From Pteria penguin (lineage: Eukaryota > Mollusca > Bivalvia > Pterioida > Pteriidae), in assembly GCA_035048485.1 (NCBI GenBank), contig CM068582.1:18549570-18613569 (forward strand): a stretch of 64,000 bases of DNA, in the 5' to 3' direction. This document shows, piece by piece, positions 45,241 to 57,700 of the stretch. Made by a program: the position numbers and the translations under genes. The notes beneath the pieces are model-generated. The model was not told where the DNA came from, made no database searches, and worked only from the letters and a program-made list of their open reading frames with translations. Positions within the stretch are counted from its first letter, which is position 1; each line of letters begins with the position of its first letter.

Positions 45241-45829
45241 CCATTGGTCATGCATTATATCATACCGGTACTTCATATAGGCAACACTGATTTTAAAATT
45301 GTCATTGTAAGAAAGGTTCGGTATTAGATATGTTCAGGGTAAACATACCAATGGAAAGAGCACCTAAAAGCGAGTCTCTGAATCTGTGTAAATCTTGAAA
45401 TCAGATTATCCGTATCCCGTTCTCTCTTTTAATGGCAAAACTATAAATATCATTTATCCCCCCCATCCCTTATTTTCACCCCTCTCTCTGGTAACATCAA
45501 TAATTTGAACACTGCTGGTATTTTATACTTTTGAGTTGTAGTTAAGATCCTTATCCGTACGCGTTGCGTTTTCGAAAACTCGCACCGGCAAAATATAGTG
45601 AATAATAAACATAAGCACGAAGTTTCAACTCAATATCTTAATGAATGTGTCAGAGCTGTATACGTCAAATACAGGTAACGGCCCGGATTAATCTCTCATT
45701 TTGTAATTGAGATAGTTTATAGTGTAACAGGGTTTCTTTGAGGTCTATAATTTAAGCCCTTTCTTCTTTGTCTTTTGCTTTTCGGCTTTCCTTTTTTTCT
45801 CATTTAATATATCTAACGAAGTTAAAAGC

Positions 45830-47113
45830 CTATGAGATTTTACTATGTTGGGGCATAAAAATGTTATTTATTGTTTCATCGACAGACGGAAGGTCAACAA
45901 GTGAATGTTCCTCTAACGATGGCAGACTAGCACAACCTTGCTCATCTGCAGTCGCTATCTGGATTTCCCCTCTCATAACTAAATCTAATAGTAAATCTGA
46001 AGTCAATTCCTTGTTTGATGAAAAGTTAACTTCAATTGGACTGACCGAAAGTGTATGAGAGGCTAAAGGTTGTACGTCAGTCGAGGTGAGTTGACTGCTG
46101 GTCGGAGGCATAGTGGACATTGCAGGCGATGTTGTCATGTGGGATTCCGCATTGAAGGAAGATACAGCACTTTGCAGAAATGGAGGCTTAAATCTTACAG
46201 GGGCTCTTGTGATTTGTTTAGAGGATATGTGATGTATTTGATCGCTAGTAGGAAAAGATTGATAATGAGACAGACTATCAGAGGAAGACATCGTTATGGG
46301 GAATGGAATGTTCGTATGATCAGATGATGTCATTGTGGCCACGGAGTTAGAAGACGTTGGAATTAAAGAAGTTGCAGGAGTGGATAGATTACTGGGCGTA
46401 GGTAATGGCATTTCATGTTGTGCAAGGGTGTTAATTTCACTAGGAAGAAAGGCTTCTTCAGGAATTGCATTCTTATTTAATGGGTAGATGCCACAAGCTA
46501 TAAATCGACTCGTGTGATGAATGGCCGTCAAGAATTAACAACTGAGGTCTTGCTGGACCACAATTTTTCAGAAAAACCTCTTCAAACCATACCGCACGCC
46601 ATGATAGTCACGTGGGTTGAAGGACTACAAGTCCTACTTACCGAATGTTCAAAGGTTTTCCCTATTTCATCGCAATTCCAAATATTGTTTGGTGAATCGC
46701 CAATCTTGAGTTCCTCGGTTACACGCTTCAAATCTTCGAAGTATTGCTCTACTTTCTGGCGATTAAGCATCCGAGCACGTTGAATTCCTAGTTTTTTAGT
46801 CCAGGAGTATTATTAGTAAAAGGTGTCCTTAAATTTAACCGGCGGCAGAGTGTACCTGTTCTGTGGAGTAATTGCTTAACAGAGAGCCCGATCCCTAGCT
46901 GAGATGCCTTTGTTGCTGATTTTACAATTTTGTCCTCAATTGAAACAGGTATAGCAGGTAATCTCCTAACGTTGCCCGAGGTATTCCAAAATGTTGAGAT
47001 GCTTGTCTAGCTGACATGGCCCCACTGTATACTATTTCCATAGCCTCTCGTAGTTGTTCGTCGCTGTACTGGCGTATTTTGCCTCTCTTGCAAGGATGAT
47101 ATTTTCTAGGCAT
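45830..47113 (-). pseudogene. Pogo-like transposase, internally deleted and frameshifted
   Basis: The N-terminus (47113-46922) is a Psq/CENP-B-type helix-turn-helix: 'YSDEQLREAMEIV', then 'ARQASQHFGIPRATLGDYL'. After a frameshift, 46770-46582 gives the first DDE block ('IWNCDE'). A second block with 'LILDGHSSH' (46512-46540) holds the second acidic residue in yet another frame, and is fused directly to the C-terminal region ('[13 protein letters not shown]') in the 233-codon frame 46531-45830, which continues as a Ser/Thr/Pro-rich tail. The segments between the blocks, including the third catalytic acid, are deleted. Intact relatives are about 500 or more residues. It cannot be active. Confidence 0.85.
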
Positions 47114-47134
47114 ATCTACAATCCCATATGAAAG

Positions 47135-47138
<4 letters not shown>

Positions 47139-47192
<54 letters not shown>
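47139..47192. repeat. (GA)n microsatellite
   Basis: About 54 bp of uninterrupted GA, just upstream of the transposase start and inside the transposon. Confidence 0.97.
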
Positions 47193-47195
<3 letters not shown>

Positions 47196-47246
47196 TTCCA
47201 TTGTTCATATTTTAAAGGAGGGTCAGTAGATTAGATTGAAACAAGG

Positions 47247-47481
47247 TATATGGTGACGGCATCTTTCTGATGTAATGTATACAAATTTCAACCTTTGCAA
47301 CGGACCCACCAGAATGAACAGAGCGGGACTCGAACCCCGGAACTCCAGATCTAGAGACGAGCACGCTACCACTACGCCATGCCGGCTTCATGAGAAAGAC
47401 AGGACAACTGTGCAGTCGAATGGGATCGAACTCCGGACCTTTCGATAACAAGCCAACACCGACTGAGCTACGCAGGCTTCA
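47247..47481 (-). mobile_element. Composite SINE with two tRNA-like heads in series
   Basis: On the minus strand a first head (A box TAGCTCAGTCGG, 47470-47459; B box near 47434-47422) is followed by 'GTCCTGTCTTTCTCATGA', then a second, family-A-like head (A box TGGCGTAGTGG, 47379-47369; B box GGTTCGAGTCC, 47336-47326), then the family-A body from 'GGTGGGTCCGTTGCAAAGG' to 'GCCGTCACCATATA'. The linking text equals the family-A post-head block, so one head appears inserted in the body of another SINE. The 3' tail is missing. Confidence 0.8.
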
Positions 47482-48288
47482 CAGAAGTGTGTATACTATA
47501 GCGATTAGCCGCTTGTTACTGACTAGGCTATAGAGAAATAAAAGTTCCGTGTTCGAATCTCTACATAGACAACAATTTATCTTAATAATATAATTTTTGG
47601 GGGTTTTTTTTTCTTTTTTGGTTTGTTTTACATTTATTTGTACATGTATGTTGTCATTTAGCAAGTTAATTGATTAATGTCATATGCACTTTCAATTGAG
47701 TATTTGGTGTTTCTCTACTTGCACTTCAGTTAGGCCTAATGTTTAACTTCATAAATTAAACCGATTATAGAGAGGTAATCGGTTGCTGTCCGAAGCTTAT
47801 GTTCGTCGGACACTTTACATCCAATGGTACACAACTGTTGTGGGCCTATTTTTCTTGATTTTACTTCGCTTGCCCTCTTTGGTTTCACCAACCAAGTAGA
47901 GGAAATGTTCATCCTCATTATTCTTGCAACTATCATGGCATTTTCTCGCTTCAAGTATGCCTTGGTGTGGCCTTCGTCTTGTATCGCTATTGCATTGATA
48001 TCTTTTGGGTTGTTTTTCTTCCAATACAAGTTTATAGCCGGCACCTATTGTCAGTTCCCTTGCTCCCCAATGATGCATCCCGACTGCCCAATTTCCATGG
48101 ATTATTAGCATTGGCATTTCTGTTAAAATATGTATATGTATTCAGTATTTAATACACTCCAAAGAAAAATTATAGCTGTTTTCAGACAGACAGACGGACA
48201 GAAAGATAGGTAGATCAATATATATGTAGATTGTTGGTATATAAATGAAAATAAGGAAAGAAGATGTCTCCGTGGGGGGATTGGGGGT
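47482..48288. other. Transposon interior, unrecognised; overlapping minus frames at 47736-48117
   Basis: Two overlapping ~100-codon minus-strand frames (48044-47736 and 48117-47815) overlap a similar plus frame, and I do not recognise either. A 'GGTTGGGTGAAACC'-type inverted context and T-runs are present. They may be remnants of the transposase 5' untranslated region or of another insertion. Confidence 0.3.
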
Positions 48289-48356
48289 TAAAACCGAGGC
48301 TCCATGTCAAATTCCTCTCTACTTCGCAGGGTGGGTCCATTGCAAAGGTTTAAATT
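48289..48356 (+). mobile_element. SINE family A body fragment
   Basis: 'TTAAAACCGAGGCTCCATGTC...CTTCGCAGGGTGGGTCCATTGCAAAGGTTTAAATT' matches the central body of family A, without head or tail. Confidence 0.7.
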
Positions 48357-48701
48357 ATAATGTGTATTAATACATCTTTTGACCTGGTTGGGATTATACG
48401 ATAATTTTAATTATTTTCCAGTATCTTTTGAATAAATGTGTATATTTGTTGTTTCAAATGTGTTCTATAGATTATTTATTGTTACACATAGATTCCCAAC
48501 TTACCGTAATATTATGTCTGAAGTGTTGTTTGTTGAAATAAAGTGTTTCGAAAATCGCGCTTTCCAAACGATTAAAACAAAAGCGCGACAACTCTTACTT
48601 TTGATGTTTTGCGTCATCAATCGCACGCGCGTGCATACGTCATATCAAATAGATACGGAGTAGAAATTTTGTAACTTTTCCGAATTTACCCCATGCTCCC
48701 C

Positions 48702-51700
48702 TATAACTCTTTTTTATCTGTAAACAAAGGGACAACTTATATCTTGAAACCTGTTTTTCTTTAATAAAGACCTTAAATCCTACAAACCCTATCAAATTTG
48801 GTATCAGTGGAAAGGTCTTCACCTGACCTTTCATGTGATACCACTTGTAGAATTCTATCTTTCGATCTCACAGAGTTATAACCCTTTTTTTGGAAACAAA
48901 GAGTCAACTTACATCTTGAAACCCGTTTTTCTTTAATAAAGACCCCTAAACCCTACAAACGCTATCAAATTTGGTATCAGTGGAAAGGTCTTGACCTCAT
49001 CTTTCATGTGATACCACTTGTAGAATTCTATCTTTCGATTCCATAGAGTTATAACCCTTTTTTATTTGTAAACAAAGGAGATTTTCCCTTTCAAACAGGT
49101 TTTTCTTTAATAAAGACCCTTAAACCCTACAAACCCTATCAAATTTGGTATCAGTGGAAACGTCTTGACCTCACCTTTCATGTGATACCATTTGTAGAAT
49201 TCTATCTTTCGATCCTACAGAGTTATAACTCTTTTTTATCTGTAAACAAAGGGACAACTTATATCTTGAAACCTGTTTTTCTTTAATAAAGACCTTAAAT
49301 CCTACAAACCCTATCAAGTTTGGTATCAGTGGAAAGGTCTTCACCTGACCTTTCATGTGATACCACTTGTAGAATTGTATCTTTCGATTCCACAGAGTTA
49401 TAACCCTTTTTTCTTTGTAAACAAAGGGTCAACTTAAATCTTGAAACCCGTTTTTCTTTAATAAAGACCTTTAACCCCACAAACCCTATTAAATTTGATA
49501 TCAGTGGAAAGGTCTTGAGCTCACCTTTCATATGGTACCACTTGTAGAATTCGTAGAATTCTATCTTTCGATCCCACAGAGTTATAACCCTTTTTTATTT
49601 GTAAACACAGGAGATTTTCCCCTTGAAACCTGTTTTTCTTTAATAAAGACCCTTAAACCCTACAAACCCTATCACATTTGATATCGTTGGAAAGGTCTTG
49701 AGCTCACCTTTCATGTGGTACCACTTGTAGAATTCTATCTTTCGATCCCACAGAGTTATAACCCTTTTTTATTTGTAAACAAAGGAGATTTCTCCCTTCA
49801 AACAGGTTTTTCTTTAATAAAGGCCCTTAAACCCTACAAAGCCTATCAAATTTGGTATCAGTGGAAACGTCTTGACCTCACCTTTCATGTGATACCATTT
49901 GTAGAATTCTATCTTTCGATCCCACAGAGTTATTACTCTTTTTTATCTGTAAACAAAAAGACAACTTATATCTTGAAACATGTTTTTCTTTAATAAAGAC
50001 CTTAAATCCTACAAACCCTATCAAATTTGGTATCAGTGGAAAGGTCTTCACCTGACCTTTCATGTGATACCACTTGTAGAATTCTATCTTTCGAGCTCAC
50101 CGAGTTATAACCCTTTTTTTTTGGAAACAAAGAGTCAACTTACATCTTGAAACGGGTTTTTCTTTAATAAAGACCCCTAAACCCTACAAACGCTATCAAA
50201 TTTGGTATCAGTGGAAAGGTCTTGACCTCATCTTTCATGTGATACCACTTGTAGAATTCTATCTTTCGATCCCACAGAGTTATAACCCTTTTTTATTTGT
50301 AAACAAAGGAGATTTTCCCTTTCAAACACGTTTTTCTTTAATAAAGACCCTGAAACCCTACAAACCCTATCCAATTTGGTATCAGTGGAAACGTCTTGAC
50401 CTCACCTTTCATGTGATACCACTTGTAGAATTCTATCTTTCGATCCCACAGAGTTATAACCCTTTTTTCTTTGTAAACAAAGGGTCAACTTAAATCTTGA
50501 AACCCGTTTTTCTTTAATAAAGACCCTTAAACCCTACAAACCCTATTAAATTTGATATCAGTGGAAAGGTCTTGAGCTCACCTTTCATATGGTACCACTT
50601 GTAGAATTCTATCGTTCGATCCCACAGAGTTATAACCCTTTTTTATTTGTAAACACAGGAGATTTTCCCCTTGAAACCTGTATTTCTTTAATAAAGACCC
50701 TTAAACCCTACAAACCCTATCACATTTGATATCGTTGGAAAGGTCTTGACCTCACCTTTCATGTGGTACCACTTGTAGAATTCTATCTTTCGATCCCACA
50801 GAGTTATAACCCTTTTTTATTTGTAAACAAAGGAGATTTTCCCCTTGAAACACGTTTTTCTTTAATAAAGACCATTAAACCCTACAAACCCTATCAAATT
50901 TGGTATCAGTGGAAAGCTCTTGACCTAATCTTTCATGTGATACCACTTGTAGAATTCTATCTTTCGATCCCACAGAGTTATAACCCTTTTTTATTTGTAA
51001 ACAATGGAGATTTTCCCCTTGAAACACGTTTTTCTTTAGTAAAGACCCTTAGACCCTACAAACCCTATCAAATTTGGTATCGTTGGAAAGGTCTTGACCT
51101 CACCTTTCATGTGGTACCACTTGTAGAATTCTATCTTTCGATCCCACAGAGTTATAACCCTTTTTTATTTGTAAACAAAGGAGATTTTCCCCTTGAAACC
51201 CGTTTTTCTTTAATAAAGACCATTAAACCCTACAAACCCTATCAAATTTGGTATCAGTGGAAAGGTCTTGACCTCACCTTTCATGAGATACCACTTGTAG
51301 AATTGTATCTTTCGATCCCACAGAGTTATAACCCCTTTTTTTGTAAACAAAGGAGATTTTCCCCTTGAAACCCGTTTTTCATTAATAAAGACCCTTACAC
51401 CCTACAAACCCTATCAAATTTGGTATCAGTGGAAAGGTCTTGACCTCACCTTTCATGTGATACCACTTGTAGAATTCTATCTTTCGATCCCACAGAGTTA
51501 TAACCCTTTTTTTTGTAAACAAAGGAGATTTTCCCCTTCAAACGCGTTCTTCTTTAATAAAGACCATTAAACCCTACAAACCCTATCAAATTTGGTATCA
51601 GTGGAAACGTCTTGACCTCACCTTTCATGTGATACCATTTGTAGAATTCTATCTTTCGATCCCACAGAGTTATAACTCTTTTTTATCTGTAAACAAAGGG

Positions 51701-54700
51701 ACAACTTATATCTTGAAACCTGTTTTTCTTTAATAAAGACCTTAAATCCTACAAACCCTATCAAATTTGGTATCAGTGGAAAGGTCTTCACCTGACCTTT
51801 CATGTGATACCACTTGTAGAATTCTATCTTTCGAGCTCACCGAGTTATAACCCTTTTTTTTGGAAACAAAGAGTCAACTTACATCTTGAAACGGGTTTTT
51901 CTTTAATAAAGACCCCTAAACCCTACAAACGCTATCAAATTTGGTATCAGTGGAAAGGTCTTGACCTCATCTTTCATGTGATACCACTTGTAGAATTCTA
52001 TCTTTCGATCCCACAGAGTTATAACCCTTTTTTATTTGTAAACAAAGGAGATTTTCCCTTTCAAACACGTTTTTCTTTAATAAAGACCCTGAAACCCTAC
52101 AAACCCTATCCAATTTGGTATCAGTGGAAACGTCTTGACCTCACCTTTCATGTGATACCACTTGTAGAATTCTATCTTTCGATCCCACAGAGTTATAACC
52201 CTTTTTTCTTTGTAAACAAAGGGTCAACTTAAATCTTGAAACCCGTTTTTCTTTAATAAAGACCCTTAAACCCTACAAACCCTATTAAATTTGATATCAG
52301 TGGAAAGGTCTTGAGCTCACCTTTCATATGGTACCACTTGTAGAATTCTATCTTTCGATCCCACAGAGTTATAACCCTTTTTTATTTGTAAACACAGGAG
52401 ATTTTCCCCTTGAAACCTGTTTTTCTTTAATAAAGACCCTTAAACCCTACAAACCCTATCACATTTGATATCGTTGGAAAGGTCTTGACCTCACCTTTCA
52501 TGTGGTACCACTTGTAGAATTCTATCTTTCGATCCCACAGAGTTATAACCCTTTTTTATTTGTAAACAAAGGAGATTTTCCCCTTGAAACACGTTTTTCT
52601 TTAATAAAGACCATTAAACCATACAAACCCTATCAAATTTGGTATCAGTGGAAAGCTCTTGACCTAATCTTTCATGTGATACCACTTGTAGAATTCTATC
52701 TTTCGATCCCACAGAGTTATAACCCTTTTTTATTTGTAAACAATGGAGATTTTCCCCTTGAAACACGTTTTTCTTTAATAAAGACCCTGAAACCCTACAA
52801 ACCCTATCAAATAGGGTATCAATGGAAAGGTGTTGACCTCACCTTTCATGTGGTACCATTTGTATAATTCTATCTTTCGATCTCACAGAGTTTTAACCCT
52901 TTTTTATTTGTAAACAAAGGAGATTTTCCCATTGAAACCCGTTTTTCTTTAATAAAGACCCTGAAACCCTACAAACCCTATCAAATTTGGTATCAGTGGA
53001 AAGGTCTTGACCTCACCTTTCATGTGATACCACTTGTAGAATTGTATCTTTCGATCCCACAGAGTTATAACCCTTTTTTTTGTAAACAAAGGAGATTTTC
53101 CCCTTGAAACCCGTTTTTCATTAATAAAGACCCTTACACCCTACAAACCCTATCAAATTTGGTATCAGTGGAAAGGTCTTGAGCTCAACTTTCATGTGGT
53201 ACCACTTGTAGAATTCTATCTTTCGATCCCACAGAGTTATAACCCTTTTTTTTGTAAACAAAGGAGATTTTCCCCTTCAAACAGGTTTTTCTTTAATAAA
53301 GACCATTAAACCCTACAAACCCTATCAAATTTGGTATCAGTGGAAACGTCTTGACCTCACCTTTCATGTGATACCATTTGTAGAATTCTATCTTTCGATC
53401 CCACAGAGTTATAACTCTTTTTTATCTGTAAACAAAGCGACAACTTATATCTTGAAACCTGTTTTTCTTTAATAAAGACCTTAAATCCTACAAACCCTAT
53501 CAAATTTGGTATCAGTGGAAAGGTCTTCACCTGACCTTTCATGTGATACCACTTGTAGAATTCTATCTTTCGAGCTCACCGAGTTATAACCCTTTTTTTT
53601 GGAAACAAAGAGTCAACTTACATCTTGAAACGGGTTTTTCTTTAATAAAGACCCCTAAACCCTACAAACGCTATCAAATTTGGTATCAGTGGAAAGGTCT
53701 TGACCTCATCTTTCATGTGATACCACTTGTAGAATTCTATCTTTCGATCCCACAGAGTTATAACCCTTTTTTATTTGTAAACAAAGGAGATTTTCCCTTT
53801 CAAACACGTTTTTCTTTAATAAAGACCCTGAAACCCTACAAACCCTATCCAATTTGGTATCAGTGGAAACGTCTTGACCTCACCTTTCATGTGATACCAC
53901 TTGTAGAATTCTATCTTTCGATCCCACAGAGTTATAACCCTTTTTTCTTTGTAAACAAAGGGTCAACTTAAATCTTGAAACCCGTTTTTCTTTAATAAAG
54001 ACCCTTAAACCCTACAAACCCTATTAAATTTGATATCAGTGGAAAGGTCTTGACCTCACCTTTCATGTGATACCACTTGTAGAATTCTATCTTTCGATCC
54101 CACAGAGTTATAACCCTTTTTTATTTGTAAACAAAGGAGATTTTCCCCTTGAAACCTGTTTTTCTTTAATAAAGACCCTTAAACCCTACAAACCCTATCA
54201 AATTTGATATCAGTGGAAAGGTCTTGACCTCACCTTTCATGTGATACCACTTGTAGAATTCTATCTTTCGATCCCACAGAGTTATAACCCTTTTTTATTT
54301 GTAAACAAAGGAGATTTTCCCCTTGAAACACGTTTTTCTTTAATAAAGACCATTAAACCCTACAAACCCTATCAAATTTGGTATCAGTGGAAAGGTCTTG
54401 ACCTAACCTTTCATGTGATACCACTTGTAGAATTCTATCTTTCGATCCCACAGAGTTATAACCCTTTTTTATTTGTAAACAAAGGAGATTTTCCCCTTGA
54501 AACCCGTTTTTCTTTAGTAAAGACCCTTAAACCCTACAAACCCTATCAAATTTGGTATCAGTGGAAAGGTCTTGACCTCACCTTTCATGTGATACCACTT
54601 GTAGAATTCTATCTTTCGATCCCACAGAGTTATAACCCTTTTTTATTTGTAAACAAAGGAGATTTTCCCCTTGAAACCCGTTTTTCTTTAATAAAGACCC

Positions 54701-57700
54701 TTAAACCCTACAAACCCTATCAAATTTGGTATCAGTGGAAAGGTCTTGACCTCACCTTTCATGTGATACCACTTGTAGAATTCTATCTTTCGATCCCACA
54801 GAGTTATAACCCTTTTTTTTTGTAAACAAAGGAGATTTTCCCCTTGAAACCCGTTTTTCTTTAATAAAGACCCTTAAACCCTACAAACCCTATCAAATTT
54901 GGTATCAGTGGAAAGGTCTTGACCTCACCTTTCATGTGATACCACTTGTAGAATTCTATCTTTCGATCCCACAGAGTTATAACCCTTTTTTTTGTAAACA
55001 AAGGAGATTTTCCCCTTGAAACAGGTTTTTCTTTAATAAAGACCCTTAAACCCTACAAACCCTATCAAATTTGGTATCAGTGGAAAGGTCTTGACCTCAC
55101 CTTTCATGTGATACCACTTGTAGAATTCTATCTTTCGATCCCACAGAGTTATAACTCTTTTTTATTTGTAAACAAAGGAGATTTTCCCCTTGAAACCCGT
55201 TTTTCTTTAATAAAGACCCTTAAACCCTACAAACCCTATCAAATTTGGTATCAGTGGAAAGGTCTTGAGCTCACCTTTCATGTGGTACCACTTGTAGAAT
55301 TCTATCTTTCGATCCCACAGAGTTATAACCCTTTTTTATTTGTAAACAAAGGAGATTTTCCCCTTCAAACCCGTTTTTCTTTAATAAAGACCCTTAAACC
55401 CTACAAACCCTATCAAATTTGGTATCAGTGGAAAGGTCTTGACCTCATCTTTCATGTGATACCATTTGTAGAATTCTATCTTTCGATCCTACAGAATTAT
55501 AACACTTTTTTATTTGTAAACAAAGGGACAACATGAATCTTGAAACCTGTTTTTCTTTAATAAAGACCCTTAAACCCTACAAACCCTATCAAATTTGGTA
55601 TCAGTGGAAAGGTCTTCACCTCACCTTTCATGTGATACCACTTGTAGAATTCTATCTTTCGATCCCACAGAGTTATAACCCTTTTTTATTTGTAAACAAA
55701 GGAGATTTTCCCCTTGAAACCCGTTTTTCTTTAATAAAGACCCTTAAACCCTACAAACCCTATCAAATTTGGTATCAGTGGAAAGGTCTTGACCTCACCT
55801 TTCATGTGATACCACTTGTAGAATTCTATCTTTCGATCCCACAGAGTTATAACCCTTTTTTATTTGTAAACAAAGGAGATTTTCCCCTTGAAACCCGTTT
55901 TTCTTTAATAAAGACCCTTACACCCTACAAACCCTATCAAATTTGGTATCAGTGGAAAGGTCTTGAGCTCACCTTTCATGTGGTACCACTTGTAGAATTC
56001 TATCTTTCGATCCCACAGAGTTATAACCCTTTTTTATTTGTAAACAATGGAGATTTTCCCCTTGAAACACGTTTTTCTTTAGTAAAGACCCTTAGACCCT
56101 ACAAACCCTATCAAATTTGGTATCAGTGGAAAGGTCTTGAGCTCACCTTTCATGTGGTACCACTTGTAGAATTCTATCTTTCGATCCCACAGAGTTATAA
56201 CCCTTTTTTATTTGTAAACAAAGGAGATTTTCCCCTTGAAACCCGTTTTTCTTTAATAAAGACCATTAAACCCTACAAACCCTATCAAATTTGGTATCAG
56301 TGGAAAGGTCTTGACCTCACCTTTCATGTGATACCACTTGTAGAATTCTATCTTTCGATCCCACAGAGTTATAACCCTTTTTTATTTGTAAACAAAGGAG
56401 ATTTTCCCCTTGAAACACGTTTTTCTTTAATAAAGACCCTTAAACCCTACAAACCCTATCAAATTTGGTATCAGTGGAAAGGTCTTGACCTCACCTTTCA
56501 TGTGATACCACTTGTAGAATTCTATCTTTCGATGCCACAGAGTTATAACTCTTTTTTATTTGTAAACAAAGGAGGTTTTCCCCTTGATACCCGTTTTTCT
56601 TTAATAAAGACCCTTAAACCCTATTAAACCCTATCAAATTTGGTATCAGTGGAAAGGTCTTGACCTCACCTTTCATGTGATACCACTTGTAGAATTCTAT
56701 CTTTCGATCCCACAGAGTTATCACCCTTTTTTTGGAAACAAAGAGTCAACTTACATCTTGAAACGGGTTTTTCTTTAATAAAGACCGTAAATCCTACAAA
56801 CCCTATTAAATTTGGTATCAGTGGAAAGGTCTTGACCTCACCTTTCATGTGATACCACTTGTAGAATTCTATCTTTCGATCCCACAGAGTTATAACCCTT
56901 TTTTATTTGTAAACAAAGGAGATTTTCCCTTTGAAACACGTTTTTCTTTAATAAAGACCCTTAAACCCTACAAACCCTATCAAATTTGGTATCAGTGGAA
57001 AGGTCTTGAGCTCAATTTTCATGTGGTACCACTTGTAGAATTCTATCTTTCGATTCCACAGAGTTATAACCATTTTTTTTTTGTAAACAAAGGAGATTTT
57101 CCCCTTCAAACAGGTTTTTCTTTAATAAAGACCATTAAACCCTACAAACCCTATCAAATTTGGTATCAGTGGAAAGGTCTTGACCTCACCTTTCATGTGA
57201 TACCATTTGTAGAATTCTATCTTTCGATCCCACAGAGTTATAACTCTTTTTTATCTGTAAACAAAGGACATTTTCCCATTGAAACCTGTTTTTCTTTAAT
57301 AAAGACCTTAAATCCTACAAACCCTATCAAATTTGGTATCAGTGGAAAGGTCTTCACCTGACCTTTCATGTGATACCACTTGTAGAATTCTATCTTTCGA
57401 TTCCACAGAGTTATAACCCTTTTTTCTTTGTAAACAAAGGGTCAACTTAAATCTTGAAACCCGTTTTTCTTTAATAAAGACCCTTAAACCCTACAAACCC
57501 TATCAAATTTGGTATCAGTGGAAAGGTCTTGACCTCACCTTTCATATGGTACCACTTGTAGAATTCTATCTTTCGATCCCACAGAGTTATAACCCTTTTT
57601 TATTTGTAAACAAAGGAGATTTTCCCCTTGAAACCCGTTTTTCTTTAATAAAGACCCTTAAACCCTACAAACCCTATCAAATTTGATATCAGTGGAAAGG

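Larger units (their letters stand above)
44933..48701. mobile_element. 3,769-bp pogo-like (Tc1/mariner superfamily) DNA transposon in the satellite
   Basis: The terminal inverted repeats are perfect over 22 bp (44933-44954 and 48680-48701; GGGGAGCATGGGGTAA...). TA is duplicated (44931-44932, 48702-48703): removing the element and one TA restores the satellite's GAGTTATAAC. Inside, on the minus strand, is a decayed transposase (47113-45830). Cargo acquired later: a (GA)n tract, a SINE (47247-47481) and a SINE fragment (48289-48356). Perfect TIRs with a broken transposase suggest mobilisation in trans, or recent insertion of an already deleted copy. Confidence 0.95.

Noticed and set aside
49680..52480. 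CENP-B box in monomers with ATCGTTGGAAAGGTC
   Set aside because: It resembles the TTCGTTGGAAACGGGA core, but the essential CGGG is absent and most monomers read ATCAGTGGAAAGG.
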